DNA of 64,000 nt from Helicobacter sp. MIT 05-5293 (GCF_000765665.2 NZ_JROZ02000003.1:1-64000), one strand, 5' to 3'. Counted from the first letter of the stretch, positions 9,954-20,775 are shown. The notes: generated by a model from the sequence alone, not told the origin. Numbers and translations are program-made.

Positions 9954-11732
9954 ATGGCAAACGATTTTTGTATTTTTGGCAAGTTTTTGTATTATGACTT
10001 GCAAAAGATTTTAAAAGCATATAACCAAAGCCAAAGCAAAGAAGTTTTTAGATTCATAGAGCAATACAAAAAGGAATACTTTTTTGTGGGTTTTTTGCAG
10101 TATGAATTTTATCATTATTTGCACGATTCAAGCTATCAAAGCAAAGAAGCTTATTGCGTTTTTTATGCGTTTAAACAGCGAAAGATTTTTAAGCCTTTGG
10201 AGGTTGATGAGGAGGATTTTATCCCAAGTTTTAAACATTTTCTCGATAAATCCCTTTATGCAAAAAACTTCAAAAGCGTTAAAGACGCGATTGCAAAAGG
10301 GCAAAGTTATCAGGTGAATCTCACCCAAAAACTTAGCTTTCAAACAAAGCTTGATTCTTTTGCGTTGTTTCATCTTTTGTTGCAAAGGCAAAATACCAAA
10401 TTCAGGGCTTATTTGAAAAGTGATTGTTTAGAGATTCTATCTTTTTCGCCCGAATTATTTTTTAAAACACATAAAAATAAAATCATCACAAAGCCTATGA
10501 AAGGCACGATTAAAAGGGCAAAAGACCCCCTGCAAGATGAAAAGAATAAAAATTTTCTACGAAAAGATAGCAAAAATTTAAGCGAAAATGTGATGATTGT
10601 CGATTTGTTGCGCAATGATATTTCAAAGCTGATTAAAAAACACAGCCAAAAAGTTAAACTTTTTAGGCTCAAAACTTACCCGAGCTTACATCAAATGTTT
10701 TCGTGTGTGCAAGGAAAGCTCAAAAAACAAGTTTCTTTTTATGATATTTTTGCTGCTCTTTTTCCGTGTGGTTCTATCACAGGAGCTCCAAAGCTTGAAA
10801 CAATCAAGCTGATAGAAAAGTTAGAAGGCAAAAATAGGGGAATCTATTGTGGGGCTATTGGTGTGATTCATAAAAACAAAAGCACATTTAGTGTTGCGAT
10901 ACGCACACTTGAAAAAAGAAATGCGCTCTATCATTATGGCGTTGGTAGCGGTTTGGTTTGGGAAAGTAGCCAAAAGCAAGAGTTTAAAGAACTCAAGCTT
11001 AAGGCAAAGATTCTAAAACCAAAAGATTTTTATCTTTTTGAAACAATGCTTTATAAGAATGGTTTCGTTTTGTTTTTTAAAGAACATCTGCAAAGGCTTG
11101 CTGATTCTGCTTTGAAGCTTGGTTTTAAGACAGATAGATTAAAACCCTATTTAGATAGAGAATCTGCCGCTTTAGAGACTTTGCAAAATCTATCTTTTTT
11201 TGAGCTTAATCATCAGCTTTTTTCTTGTCAAAATGCTTTGTTGTATCCTTTTAAAAGTGATAAAAAGGGTAATAGAATCCTAAAAATGATTCTCCACAAA
11301 AATGGCGCATTAAGCTTTCATTTTTACCCCCTAAAAGATAGCTTAAGTGATGTTTTGCTTCTAAGCAATATGCCACTTCAAATCAGTGATAAGCTATTTC
11401 ACAAAAGCTCTTTACGAAAAATCTATCAAGAACAAAGTTTTAAATGGGAGCAAAATTTATGCTATGACATAGCATTTTTGAACAACAATAACGAACTTTG
11501 CGAGGGAACAAGGTCAAATATTGTGTTGAGAGAGGGAGATGAGTTTTTCACACCCGCCTTGCAGAGCGGTTTGCTGAATGGAATCTATCGGCAATTTTTG
11601 CTTGATTTGGGGCTTATCAAAGAAAAAGTGCTTTTTAAAGAAGACTTACAAAATGCGCGTGAGATTTATTGTATCAATTCTGTGCGCGGAGCAAAAAAGG
11701 TTATTTTGAATGAAAAAGATTCTATTGATTGA
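9954..11732 (+). CDS. pabB: Bifunctional aminodeoxychorismate synthase component I / aminodeoxychorismate lyase (pabB-pabC fusion)
   Basis: A 592-aa fusion for 4-aminobenzoate, a folate precursor. Residues about 70-330 form the chorismate-binding domain: SYQVNLTQKLSF, KPMKGTIKRAKDP, and the signature PCGSITGAPKLETIKLIEKLEG, split near residue 265. From about 345 on there is a class IV PLP domain (YLFETMLYKNGF, FHKSSLRKIYQE with the likely PLP lysine, CEGTRSNIVL, ALQSGLLNGIYR). The start at 9954 has GAGAGGA upstream; an upstream in-frame ATG lies inside the MATE gene and lacks one. pabA overlaps its end by 23 bp, giving coupled expression of the glutaminase subunit. Confidence 0.9.
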   Translation: MANDFCIFGKFLYYDLQKILKAYNQSQSKEVFRFIEQYKKEYFFVGFLQYEFYHYLHDSSYQSKEAYCVFYAFKQRKIFKPLEVDEEDFIPSFKHFLDKSLYAKNFKSVKDAIAKGQSYQVNLTQKLSFQTKLDSFALFHLLLQRQNTKFRAYLKSDCLEILSFSPELFFKTHKNKIITKPMKGTIKRAKDPLQDEKNKNFLRKDSKNLSENVMIVDLLRNDISKLIKKHSQKVKLFRLKTYPSLHQMFSCVQGKLKKQVSFYDIFAALFPCGSITGAPKLETIKLIEKLEGKNRGIYCGAIGVIHKNKSTFSVAIRTLEKRNALYHYGVGSGLVWESSQKQEFKELKLKAKILKPKDFYLFETMLYKNGFVLFFKEHLQRLADSALKLGFKTDRLKPYLDRESAALETLQNLSFFELNHQLFSCQNALLYPFKSDKKGNRILKMILHKNGALSFHFYPLKDSLSDVLLLSNMPLQISDKLFHKSSLRKIYQEQSFKWEQNLCYDIAFLNNNNELCEGTRSNIVLREGDEFFTPALQSGLLNGIYRQFLLDLGLIKEKVLFKEDLQNAREIYCINSVRGAKKVILNEKDSID

Positions 11733-12273
11733 TAATTACGATTCGTTTAGTTATGAGCTGGTTTATTATCTTAAAGAGCTTGGTTATCAATGCACAATTA
11801 TTCAAAATGATTCGTTTAGCAATGCTAAAGAGCTTGAAAGATTTGCGTTTTCTCATCTTATCATCTCTCCGGGTCCCCATTCTCCTAAAGAATCAGGACT
11901 TAGCCTCAAGGCAATCAAACATTTTAAAAAGCAAAAAAAGATTCTAGGCATTTGTCTGGGGCATCAGTGTATCGCTTTTGCATTTGGTGCGAAAATTGCC
12001 AAGCTTAAATACCCAACGCATGGAAAAACAAGTGTTTTAAAATTTAAAAAAGACAAACTTTTTAAAAAGCTTCGCAAAACTCGCGTTTGTTTGTATCATT
12101 CTTTATATGTTAAAACAATGCCCAAAGAACTAAAGGTTTTATCCCAAAACAAGCAAGGTATTGTAATGGCATTACGACACAAAAAGCTTCCTATCTATGG
12201 TGTGCAATTTCACCCTGAAGCTATTTTGAGCCAAAAGGGCAAAAAGATTTTAAAAAATTTTATGGAACTTTAG
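11710..12273 (+). CDS. pabA: Aminodeoxychorismate synthase glutaminase subunit
   Basis: A 187-aa class I glutamine amidotransferase that supplies ammonia to the PabB domain. The N-terminus ILLIDNYDSFSYELV is family-typical. The catalytic Cys lies in GICLGHQCIA (about residue 80) and the His/Glu pair in VQFHPEAI (about residue 167). The oxyanion segment ISPGPHSP is at about 52. The length is that of PabA/TrpG. Because it overlaps the pabB-pabC fusion and no trp genes are near, PabA is preferred over TrpG. Confidence 0.9.
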   Translation: MKKILLIDNYDSFSYELVYYLKELGYQCTIIQNDSFSNAKELERFAFSHLIISPGPHSPKESGLSLKAIKHFKKQKKILGICLGHQCIAFAFGAKIAKLKYPTHGKTSVLKFKKDKLFKKLRKTRVCLYHSLYVKTMPKELKVLSQNKQGIVMALRHKKLPIYGVQFHPEAILSQKGKKILKNFMEL

Positions 12274-12304
12274 TTTGTTTAAGCAAAGCCTTTTGTGCGA
12301 TGTC

Positions 12305-14297
12305 TTAATCTTGTTCTTGCAGATTAATCAACCTATACCGCAGTTGATAATCTAAAAACTTTTTATAATCTCTCAAAAATTCTTCTTTTTGCGGGTTGAT
12401 TTCAAAAGATTCTTTGTTATTTTGTAAGCTTGTTGGGTTAAGGAATCCATAGCCTACTTTGGAATTATCAGGGTAGATACCCTCTTTGTCAATGCTTACG
12501 CTTGTATTGTAGCCAAACTCATATTTTGAATCTGTGATTTCTCCTAGTAGATTGCGTCCGCCGAGATTTAGCACTTCTACTTCGCTTAAAGAAAACGCAT
12601 AAAGTGTCGGGAAAATATCTTTGTGTGAGCCTACGCGTGTGCTGTCATAAACGATATTTTTGCGATAAGATTCTGGCAAATACAGATAAAAAGGCACACT
12701 AAAGCTTAGGGCTTTGTCTGCTATAAAATCCGTCTGCATATCGCGCACTCTATGATCACCAGCAGCTGCGATAATGAGATGATCTTTTAATGGGCTTTGT
12801 TTGACTTTATCGAGAAATTTGCCGAATTCATTGTTTGCATAAGCATAGGTGTTGATATTTTCATACAATCTTATCGGGAAAAGCTGTGAGAGTGATATGG
12901 GGATTGCTTCAAGTTTTACACTTTCATAAACTTTTGGAAAGGGGCGGTGGTTACTTGTGCTTAGAGCAATAATCAAAAGTGGCTCTTTGGCATCAGAAAG
13001 CAAAGAAAATGCTTCTTCATACATATATTCGTCTAAAAGTCCATAACCAAATCTGGTTTTGGCGGATTGTGGATAATGTTTCATTAAAACGATTTCATCA
13101 ATGACTTCATCAACACCTTGTCGTTTCATATATTCTCCAATATCATACCATGAGCGATTGCCAGCATTAAGAAAAATGATTTTGTAGCCTTGCTTTTTAT
13201 AGATTTCTATTGGTGTATAAGGGAGATAATATCTGCTGTAATCAAATGATCTATTTAGGGGGGAAGGTTTGCCAAAAAATAAAAATGAAAGGCTAGTTAT
13301 AGTGTCATTACCAAAGGATAAGAATCTATGCCATACAAAATCCTGCTCAAAGTGTTTTTCTAATGCTCCTAAAAGATTAAGGTCTTTATTGTGAAATGCA
13401 AACAGATTCCCTCCAAAAGATTCCATAAGATTGACCATAATATGAGGTTTGTCAAAATCATTTTTTGATGTCTTGATAAAAAGTGGAAAAAGCTTTTTTT
13501 GCAAAAGGACACTTTCATCATTGCTTACAGGCTCAAATTTTTGCCCCTTGTTTTTGTAATGTTGATATGCCCACGCAAAAGACATCATGGGATTAAGCGC
13601 AATGGCATTAAAAGATTCAATAGTAGAGAAGCGATAGAGATTTCTATTCATTGTAACATGCTTAAAAGGACCTCTTAGAGCTAAGATATACAACATCATA
13701 AAGACAAGAAATAATGTCAAGACGATGCGAAATTTGAGACGGACTAAGGGCAGATTCAGATGGAGAAATTTGGTATTGAGCCATACGCAAAAAATACTAA
13801 AAATCACACAAATAAAAAGCAACAATATAGTAGGATAATCTCTAAAAATAATCCCTAGAATCGTGCTTGTGTCATCATCTTTGAGTGCAAAGATAAAACT
13901 TGTGATATGACTCTGATAGGTTTGATAGTAATAAAAATTGACAAAAACAAAAAAGATACAAATAAAAGCAAATAAACCAATATAGCAGTTGGAAAAATAA
14001 AGATAAAGCTTTTTAAATTTTAAGCTTTGCCCCCCCCCCCGCATAATTTATTAACCTTTGAGCATAGCTTGATGAAAATATCACTGCAAACAAGGCGCAA
14101 ACAAGCAAGGGTAAGAATCCAATAGAGATGACACGCAAATCTGCTACGCTACCTAATGCAAACATTAAAATGAAATCAGAAAAATGGTCTTGTGCTAATT
14201 CTAAAGGGATAAATGCGTTTGCCATTGCACATCTTGCTACAAAAAAGAGGAGTAAAAATATCACAGCAAAGAGGAGAATCTGTAAAATAATACGCAT
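12305..14297 (-). CDS. Phase-variable LTA synthase/sulfatase family membrane protein (frame OFF in this copy)
   Basis: Two adjacent minus-strand frames form one gene split at a poly-G tract (14030-14040). The upstream part (from the ATG at 14297, preceded by AAAGG) carries three hydrophobic segments, then reads through glycines and stops just after the tract. The downstream part adds two more membrane segments and a periplasmic sulfatase-fold domain with NLMESFGG, the catalytic-type Thr in FGNDTITSL, ALSTSNHRPF and AAGDHRVRD. With 11 Gs the halves are out of frame; 10 Gs would join them into about 663 aa, the usual length for LtaS/OpgB-like phosphoglycerol or phosphoethanolamine transferases. 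It probably decorates a surface glycan or lipid. The exact donor is unknown. Confidence 0.82.
14030..14040 (-). repeat. Poly-G(11) phase-variation tract
   Basis: Eleven C on the plus strand (G on the coding strand) sit between two frames of one sulfatase-family gene. Slipped-strand mispairing would switch translation: 10 or 13 Gs give the full protein, while 11 or 12 do not. Confidence 0.9.
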
Positions 14298-14505
14298 AAG
14301 TTGAGCCTTTGAATGAAATTTCAAGTAGAACGGGTGATTCTATAGAAATACATTTAAAATGAGCTTAAAGTTTCTTTATTTACGATTGTGCAAAGATGAG
14401 CCAACAAAAAGGTTAAATTAAAGTTATTTTTTATTTTTTTTGATGCAAAATTAGCAAATCTAAAATCTTGATTTTATTATGTTGTTTTTATTTAAAGGGG
14501 GAAGC

Positions 14506-16584
14506 TTGAAACATCGTTCAGTAAGTATTGGCACAAAGCTTATGTTGGGATTGACAGGTATATTGGTTGTTTGTATATCAATTGTTACCATTATTGTGGT
14601 GATGACTTTGCAGACGATTCAGACACAAGAGGCAAACAAGATGCTTACTAATGCTGCTAAGCGTGAGGCAAATTTTATAGGAGGGATCTTTAATGAAATT
14701 TATGCCTCTGTCGATGTGAGTAAGCATTATGTAAAGCGGAATGTGCAAAGAGGTGAGCAGGCTGTTTTAGAGAATGATGTGATTGACATACTTAACAGCA
14801 ACGAATGGGGAAGATTTGGTTATGTCTATCTTAAAGATTCTCGATACAAGGGAGATAAGATTATCAATCCTCAACATCGCTTACCTAATGGTGATTTTAT
14901 GGTTTTGGCATTCAAAGATGAGCAAAAGAAAGTAAGCATTATATCGGCAAATAGTGTTTTCACAGATTTTAAAAGTGTGCAGCAATGTTTTGAAACAGGC
15001 AAGCCAACGCTCGGAAGCCCGACTTGGCAAAAAATCAATGATAAAGAATATTTCGGCTTGGGTATGAATCAACCTATTTTTGACAAAGATGGTGCGGTTA
15101 TCGGTGTCGTTGGTGTGTTTATTGGTTTGTTGAATATCAATGCGATTTTACAAGATTCTACAAATTCTATTTATAAGGGTGATTTTAAGGGTGTGTATGC
15201 GACAGATTCTACTATTGCAGGACATGGCAGAAAGGAATTTTTGGGCAAATATTTACGAGAAGTGAATCAAAGCCCGACAATGAATGACCTTAAACACGCG
15301 ATTGAAAATCAAATTGAGGGCATTTTTAGCTATATCAATTCATTGGGTGAGATGAGTTATACAGCAGTGGCGACTATTCCTATTGGGCATAATCAATGGA
15401 TATGGACATTGATTGTCTCTGCACCGGAGAGTTCAATTTATGCTTCTGTGGCAAAGCTAAGGACGATTATGATACTTGCGAATATCGCAGTTGTAGTTAT
15501 CGTGATACTTGCGATGTTTGTTTTTGTCCGAGTGCAGATTGTCGCACGACTTCAAGGTATTTCTGCCCTTCTCTTTAGATTCTTTAAATATCTTCGCCAT
15601 GAGGTCGATACACCTCCGGCACTCCTTAAATTAAAAGCAGATGATGAAATTGGCATCATGGCAAAAGAAATCAATCAAAATATAGAGGGTATCCAGCATG
15701 GTTTAGAAAAAGACAAAGCAGCCATTGCACAATCTGCAAAAACTGCCAAAGCAGTAGAAGAGGGGGATTTAACCGCAAGGATTATTGAGAATCCCAACAA
15801 CCCGCAGTTGATTGAGCTTAAAAATGTGCTTAACGCAATGCTTGATGTTTTGCAACATAAAGTGGGTAGTAATATGAATGAGATTCACCATGTGTTTGAA
15901 TCTTACAAATCCTTAGATTTTACGACAGAAGTGCCAAATGCTCAAGGAAATGTTGAAGTTACGACAAATATTTTAGGTGAAGAAATGCGCAAGATTCTAG
16001 CGACAAGTGCGAATTTTGCAAAAGAATTAGCGGCGCAATCTGACGCATTAAAAGATTCTATGCAAAAGCTCACCAATGGTTCTCAAACGCAAGCAGATTC
16101 TTTGCAACAATCAGCATCAACGATTGAAGAGATCACTTTATCAATGGGTAATGTTTCAGACAAAACGGTTGAGGTAACGCATCAAGCAGAGGATATTAAA
16201 AATATCGTGGGTGTGATTAAAGACATTGCAGACCAAACTAATCTCTTAGCTCTTAATGCAGCGATTGAAGCAGCTAGAGCAGGGGAGCACGGACGAGGCT
16301 TTGCAGTCGTTGCTGATGAAGTGCGCAAACTTGCAGAACGCACAGGCAAATCTTTAAATGAGATTGAAGCAAATGTCAATATCTTGGTGCAAGGCATTAA
16401 TGAAATGAGTGAATCAATCAAGACGCAAACAGAAGGGATTAGTCAGATTAATGAATCTGTCGCGCAGCTTGAGAATCTTACGCAAGAAAATGTCGAGATT
16501 GTCAATAATACCGATACGATTTCGCATAATGTCAATCGCATTGCCGATGAGATTCTCGCTGATGTGAATAAAAAGAAATTTTAA
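14506..16584 (+). CDS. Methyl-accepting chemotaxis protein (dCACHE type)
   Basis: A chemoreceptor of about 692 aa. It has a first membrane helix ([22 protein letters not shown]), a periplasmic double-Cache-like sensor with [37 protein letters not shown] split near residues 175-205, a second helix at about 325-345, a HAMP region and the signalling hairpin tip with [21 protein letters not shown] (about 575). The TTG start at 14506 was chosen because AGGGGGAAG sits just before it. The upstream in-frame ATG at 14479 lacks a ribosome-binding site. Size and layout resemble TlpA/TlpC of H. pylori. No CheR-binding pentapeptide is seen at the C-terminus. The ligand is unknown. Confidence 0.92.
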   Translation: MKHRSVSIGTKLMLGLTGILVVCISIVTIIVVMTLQTIQTQEANKMLTNAAKREANFIGGIFNEIYASVDVSKHYVKRNVQRGEQAVLENDVIDILNSNEWGRFGYVYLKDSRYKGDKIINPQHRLPNGDFMVLAFKDEQKKVSIISANSVFTDFKSVQQCFETGKPTLGSPTWQKINDKEYFGLGMNQPIFDKDGAVIGVVGVFIGLLNINAILQDSTNSIYKGDFKGVYATDSTIAGHGRKEFLGKYLREVNQSPTMNDLKHAIENQIEGIFSYINSLGEMSYTAVATIPIGHNQWIWTLIVSAPESSIYASVAKLRTIMILANIAVVVIVILAMFVFVRVQIVARLQGISALLFRFFKYLRHEVDTPPALLKLKADDEIGIMAKEINQNIEGIQHGLEKDKAAIAQSAKTAKAVEEGDLTARIIENPNNPQLIELKNVLNAMLDVLQHKVGSNMNEIHHVFESYKSLDFTTEVPNAQGNVEVTTNILGEEMRKILATSANFAKELAAQSDALKDSMQKLTNGSQTQADSLQQSASTIEEITLSMGNVSDKTVEVTHQAEDIKNIVGVIKDIADQTNLLALNAAIEAARAGEHGRGFAVVADEVRKLAERTGKSLNEIEANVNILVQGINEMSESIKTQTEGISQINESVAQLENLTQENVEIVNNTDTISHNVNRIADEILADVNKKKF

Positions 16585-16658
16585 TATATCATTGATTGTG
16601 TTTTAGTGCAATTTCTCAAATCTCTATAAAGATATAAAATCAAGGGATAATCAACTTG

Positions 16659-16781
16659 ATGGAAGTTTTTATATTTTTCATTTTTATCCCTTTGGTTTGT
16701 TTTGTGGGATTCTATATTGTTGACAGAGCGATAATGTATCTGTGGGGTAAGATATTTCACAAAACATTAATTGATTTTTAG
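16659..16781 (+). CDS. Small membrane protein, 40 aa
   Basis: A short frame with an N-terminal hydrophobic helix (MEVFIFFIFIPLVCFVGFYI) and a basic tail (WGKIFHKTLIDF). AAGGGA lies about 11 nt upstream, slightly far. It lies between the chemoreceptor gene and the convergent lipoprotein gene. The single-helix topology is plausible for a small regulatory membrane protein. No family is recognised. Confidence 0.4.
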   Translation: MEVFIFFIFIPLVCFVGFYIVDRAIMYLWGKIFHKTLIDF

Positions 16782-16793
16782 CCTAAACCCAAA

Positions 16794-18407
16794 TTATGGG
16801 CATTGATCGCATTTTAAGTAGTTTGGTTTTATTTGGGGAATATTAAAAGCATCAAGCAGTAAAAAGAAAGCTTCAAGCCCTTCCTGGAAGACTTCGGATT
16901 CTAACTCATCTCCCACATGATACTTGAGATCCCCATCGCATTCACCTGTATGCGTGGCAATATATATATCCTTAAAATGCGTAGTCATAAGCGTTTCTTG
17001 TGCGACTTTATGGTGGCTTAGGCATTGCCTAAGCTCATTATAAATTTTCTTTGTGCGCTTTGTGTTATTTTCCTCTGGGTGCGGTAGGCATAGATTCTCA
17101 AAATACCCTTGTTCTTTACCTTTGAAAAATGTTATTGTGCTTGTTTTCGCGTCAAAAGGCACTTTGAAGCTGATTTTATCGACTTCACAGCCTATCCCCC
17201 ACTTAAAGCAACTCGATACAGCCTCTGTAATATCCTGTTCGTTAATCAATGTTTCATCATACCATTTTGGCACAAAAGGATTGGGTATGCTCTCTTCATA
17301 GCCTTGATACATGAGAAACATATTGCGTGTGCTGACCTTTGCTTTATCAATTTCCCATGAGTCAATGTTGAGCGGCGTAGAGTCAAGAAACATAGCACTC
17401 ATATCTTTGACTTTGCTTATATCCCATTGGTCAAGAGGTTGGCGGAAACTAGACGCTCGATAAAACATACCGCTCATATTTTCGACATTACTGACATTCC
17501 ACGCATTGATGTTTTGGTTAAAGCTTGTTGCGGTAGAAAACATTTTCTCCATATTTTTGACTTTACTCGTATCCCATTTGTCCAAAGGCTGATTAAAGTC
17601 CCGCGCCTCATAAAACATAGAACTCATATCTTTGACATTGGCTACATTCCATTGATTTAAAGGCTGATTAAAGCTCATTGCATAATAAAACATTCCTTGC
17701 ATATTTTTCACCTTAGAGACATTCCATGATTGTAAGTTTTGATTAAAATTCATTGCCCAAGCAAACATATCCTTCATATTTTCTACTTTGTTTGTATCCC
17801 AAGAATCTAAGGGTTGATTAAAACTTTCTGCATTATTAAACATAGAACTCATATCTTTGACATTGGCTACATTCCATTGATTTAAAGGCTGATTAAAGCT
17901 TATTGCCCCGCCAAACATATCGCTCATATTTTCGACATTACTGACATTCCACGCATTGATGTTTTGGTTAAAACTCCTTGCTGCAGAAAACATTTTTTTC
18001 ATATTTTTGACCTTACTTGTGTCCCAAGAATCAAGCGGCTGATTAAACCAAGATTCTTCAAACATACTGCCCATATCCTCGACATTAGAGACATCCCACG
18101 AACCTATCGGGTGATTAAAATTATCCGCCTCATAAAACATACCACGCATTGTTTTTACCTTGCTCGTATCCCATGATTCTAACCCATTGAAATCCACTCC
18201 TACCCTTGTCGTTTTTTCAAAAAGGTAGCTCATATCGGTGATAGATGAGGTGTCAATCTCACCTAGATTGATACTTTTATCTTCTACAAGATTTTTAAGC
18301 TCTTCTTTAGTCTTTGGGAAGTATTTGTATTGAGAATCTTTACAACCACTCCATAGCCCCAAGCTCAAGATGATTAATGCTATGATAATGTCTTGATAGA
18401 GTCTCAT
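16794..18407 (-). CDS. BspA-like (DUF285) repeat lipoprotein
   Basis: A 537-aa surface protein. The N-terminus is a lipoprotein signal (IIALIILSLGLWSGC, lipidated Cys about 22). From about residue 60 to 350 there are roughly a dozen 24-25-residue units of the form SFNQPLN-WDTSKVKNM--MF, the DUF285/BspA-type leucine-rich-like repeat, alternating WDTSKV and WNVSNV versions. The last 170 residues lack repeats, contain several cysteines (CFKWGIGCEVD, TGECDGD, LKCDQC) and may form a separate disulfide-bonded domain. BspA proteins in Bacteroides, Treponema and Trichomonas bind host matrix. Adhesion is a reasonable inference here. Near-identical 75-bp DNA repeats make copy-number change likely. Confidence 0.85.
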   Translation of the reverse strand: MRLYQDIIIALIILSLGLWSGCKDSQYKYFPKTKEELKNLVEDKSINLGEIDTSSITDMSYLFEKTTRVGVDFNGLESWDTSKVKTMRGMFYEADNFNHPIGSWDVSNVEDMGSMFEESWFNQPLDSWDTSKVKNMKKMFSAARSFNQNINAWNVSNVENMSDMFGGAISFNQPLNQWNVANVKDMSSMFNNAESFNQPLDSWDTNKVENMKDMFAWAMNFNQNLQSWNVSKVKNMQGMFYYAMSFNQPLNQWNVANVKDMSSMFYEARDFNQPLDKWDTSKVKNMEKMFSTATSFNQNINAWNVSNVENMSGMFYRASSFRQPLDQWDISKVKDMSAMFLDSTPLNIDSWEIDKAKVSTRNMFLMYQGYEESIPNPFVPKWYDETLINEQDITEAVSSCFKWGIGCEVDKISFKVPFDAKTSTITFFKGKEQGYFENLCLPHPEENNTKRTKKIYNELRQCLSHHKVAQETLMTTHFKDIYIATHTGECDGDLKYHVGDELESEVFQEGLEAFFLLLDAFNIPQIKPNYLKCDQCP

Positions 18408-18534
18408 TCTATCTCCTTATTGTCGAAAGTTTATTATATTATAAACTATTTTTCAATTGACATCAATTATCTTTGTGTTTAACAAAAATTCCTACACTTT
18501 TTTTAGAAGCTTAATAAAAGACGGGGGAGACTCA

Positions 18535-19686
18535 ATGAAGAAAGCAGGCATTTTTTTGGCAGCGGCTTTGGTAGCAGGTTTTGCTATTGCCTTGACATAT
18601 TATAATGAAGCAAGGACAGATAAGGCAAAGACACAAGAAGAAATCCCCTATCAACATACACATTTGGAGAATACTATGGACGGATATAAAGAAATCTACC
18701 TTGCAGGAGGTTGTTTTTGGGGAGTGGAAAAATATTTTGATTCAATCAAAGGTGTGGTGCAGACCGATGTGGGCTATGCAAATGGCAATACAAAAAATCC
18801 AAGCTATGAAGATGTGGTTTTTCGCAATACAAACCATGCCGAAGCTGTGCGGATTGTGTATGACCCAAAAGTTGTGAGTTTGCCCTTTATCCTTGAGATG
18901 TATTATCAGATTATCGACCCAACTTCGGTAAATAAACAAGGAAATGATAAAGGGACGCAATACCGCACGGGGATTTATTATGTTGATAGTAATGATGAAG
19001 CGATTGCAAGAGAATCTCTTGATAAGCTCGCCCTTAAGCATACAGGGCAAAAAATTGCGATTGAATTACAACCTTTGGCAAATTATTATAAAGCCGAAGA
19101 ATACCACCAAAAATATCTCAACAAAAACCCCAATGGCTATTGCCATATTGGCGAGGAACAATTTGCCAAAGCGCGGCTTGCGACTGATACGAGCTTGCGC
19201 GCGGGGCAAAATGCGTGGCAAAGCGCGGCACAGGCTGCCCCCAAAACCTACCAAGCCCCAAGCGATGAGCAATTGCGCAAAAGCCTCACCGACTTACAAT
19301 ACCATGTTACGCGCCAAAATGGCACAGAACCTGCTTTTAGGAATGAGTATTGGGATAACCACCAAAAAGGTATTTATGTAGATGTCATTACCGGTGAGCC
19401 GCTGTTTTCGTCTAAAGACAAATTTGACTCTGGCTCGGGCTGGCCTAGCTTCACGCAGCCAATCAGTGGCACAAAGCTGCAAGAACACACCGACAAAAGC
19501 TTTGGAATGCTTCGCACAGAGGTGCGCAGCGGTGCTGGCGATGCGCATTTGGGGCATGTGTTTGATGACGGACCAAAAGACAAAGGCGGCTTGCGCTATT
19601 GTATCAACAGCGCGTCATTGCGGTTTATCCCCAAAGAAGATATGGCTAAAGAGGGCTATGGGCATTTGCTGCATTTGGTGGATTAG
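18535..19686 (+). CDS. msrAB: Peptide methionine sulfoxide reductase MsrA/MsrB fusion
   Basis: A 383-aa fusion that repairs oxidised methionine. An N-terminal hydrophobic segment ([20 protein letters not shown]) targets it to the periplasm. MsrA is at about 45-200 with catalytic Cys in [12 protein letters not shown]; MsrB is at about 240-383 with [19 protein letters not shown] and the catalytic Cys in [11 protein letters not shown]. The start at 18535 follows GGGGGAG; an earlier in-frame start has no signal peptide. H. pylori has a comparable fused Msr. The MsrB half is visibly GC-richer than the MsrA half. Confidence 0.93.
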   Translation: MKKAGIFLAAALVAGFAIALTYYNEARTDKAKTQEEIPYQHTHLENTMDGYKEIYLAGGCFWGVEKYFDSIKGVVQTDVGYANGNTKNPSYEDVVFRNTNHAEAVRIVYDPKVVSLPFILEMYYQIIDPTSVNKQGNDKGTQYRTGIYYVDSNDEAIARESLDKLALKHTGQKIAIELQPLANYYKAEEYHQKYLNKNPNGYCHIGEEQFAKARLATDTSLRAGQNAWQSAAQAAPKTYQAPSDEQLRKSLTDLQYHVTRQNGTEPAFRNEYWDNHQKGIYVDVITGEPLFSSKDKFDSGSGWPSFTQPISGTKLQEHTDKSFGMLRTEVRSGAGDAHLGHVFDDGPKDKGGLRYCINSASLRFIPKEDMAKEGYGHLLHLVD

Positions 19687-19718
19687 TCAAAGATTCTTTA
19701 AAAATAATCTTTGATTTT
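19687..19718 (+). terminator. Hairpin terminator after msrAB
   Basis: Perfect 9-bp arms TCAAAGATT and AATCTTTGA enclose a 10-nt loop and are followed by TTTT. The hairpin begins directly after the msrAB stop. Confidence 0.6.
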
Positions 19719-19727
19719 AACCAAATG

Positions 19728-19736
19728 TGCTATAAT
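19728..19736 (+). promoter_or_regulatory. Extended -10 promoter of the DUF21/CBS pair
   Basis: TGCTATAAT lies 64 bp before the first DUF21 gene and directly after the msrAB terminator. It is consistent with an independent transcript for the two paralogous genes. Confidence 0.55.
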
Positions 19737-19800
19737 TCTTGCGCAAAAATTCAACAGCGATAAATAAAAATACAAAATTCATAGAAGTGATAGGTTTATT

Positions 19801-20766
19801 ATGGGCTTATTGATTGCTTTCTTTATGCTGACTATTACGATTTCTTTCCTTTGTTCAATTTTAGAAGCGGTGCTTTATTCGATTAATCCGCCTTTTATGG
19901 AGAGCTATTCTAAGGCACACCCTAGAGCAGCAAGGATTCTTAGATATTTGAGGGAAAATATCGATAACGCATTGGGTGCAATTTTGATTGTGAATCTTTT
20001 TGCTAACACGGTGGGTGCAGCAGGTGTAGGTGCGCAGGCGGTAGAGATTTTTGGTGAGAGTTGGCAAGGTATCGTAGCGATCATTATGACTTTGAGTGTT
20101 TTGTATATCTCTGAAATCTTGCCAAAGACGATTGGTGCGACTTATTGGAGGATTCTCGTTTTACCCTCTTGCTATGTGATTTTTTTCTTTTATTGGCTTA
20201 CTTTTCCGCTAGTGTATATTTCACGCATTATTACTCGTATCTTTAAAAATGATGACGCTAACCAAATGAGTCGCGATGAAGTGTTGGCGGTTATGGAATT
20301 AGGAGAAAAAAGCGGTTCAATTAATGAGCTAGAGGGCGACATATTGGAGCATCTTATTGAACAAAAATCACTTAAAATTAAAGATATTATGACGCCTAAA
20401 GAGGAGATTTTTTCTCTTGATGAAGAAATGAGTATTAAACAAGCTTTAAAAGCGACAAGCGAACATAAATATTCGCGCATACCACTTTATTCAGAAACAC
20501 CCGATAATATTTGCTCAATGGTTTATCGAAAAAGCATTATGCAAGCAAGAATCGAAGGCAAGAAGAAAAAGTCTCTCAAACACCTTGCGAGAAATATAAC
20601 AAAAGTCAATGAAGACCTTGGTTTGTTAGATTTGTTGGAATATTTTATCATCAAAAAGGAACATTTATTTGTAGTGATAGATAATGCGGAAAATATTATC
20701 GGTATTGTGAGTTTGGAAGATGTAACAAATGCTGTGCTTAGCGTGGGAAATGTCCAGCGGCACTAA
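19801..20766 (+). CDS. DUF21/CBS-domain membrane protein (CNNM/CorB family), copy 1
   Basis: A 321-aa inner-membrane protein. DUF21/CNNM membrane segments occupy about residues 1-150, with the conserved EILPKTIGATYWRI. MSRDEVLAVMELGEKSGSI follows, and then a pair of CBS domains (about 195-320: IMTPKEEIFSLDE, YSRIPLYSETPDNI, VVIDNAENIIGIVSLEDV). Such proteins are implicated in divalent-cation (Mg2+/Co2+) transport or are annotated TlyC hemolysins. The usual C-terminal CorC/HlyC domain is absent. A paralogue follows 9 bp later. Confidence 0.88.
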   Translation: MGLLIAFFMLTITISFLCSILEAVLYSINPPFMESYSKAHPRAARILRYLRENIDNALGAILIVNLFANTVGAAGVGAQAVEIFGESWQGIVAIIMTLSVLYISEILPKTIGATYWRILVLPSCYVIFFFYWLTFPLVYISRIITRIFKNDDANQMSRDEVLAVMELGEKSGSINELEGDILEHLIEQKSLKIKDIMTPKEEIFSLDEEMSIKQALKATSEHKYSRIPLYSETPDNICSMVYRKSIMQARIEGKKKKSLKHLARNITKVNEDLGLLDLLEYFIIKKEHLFVVIDNAENIIGIVSLEDVTNAVLSVGNVQRH

Positions 20767-20775
20767 GGAGAGGTG

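Noticed and set aside
17430-18180. Regular repeats resembling a CRISPR array
   Set aside because: They stay in one coding frame, encode DUF285 units of 24-25 residues and lack unique spacers of even length.
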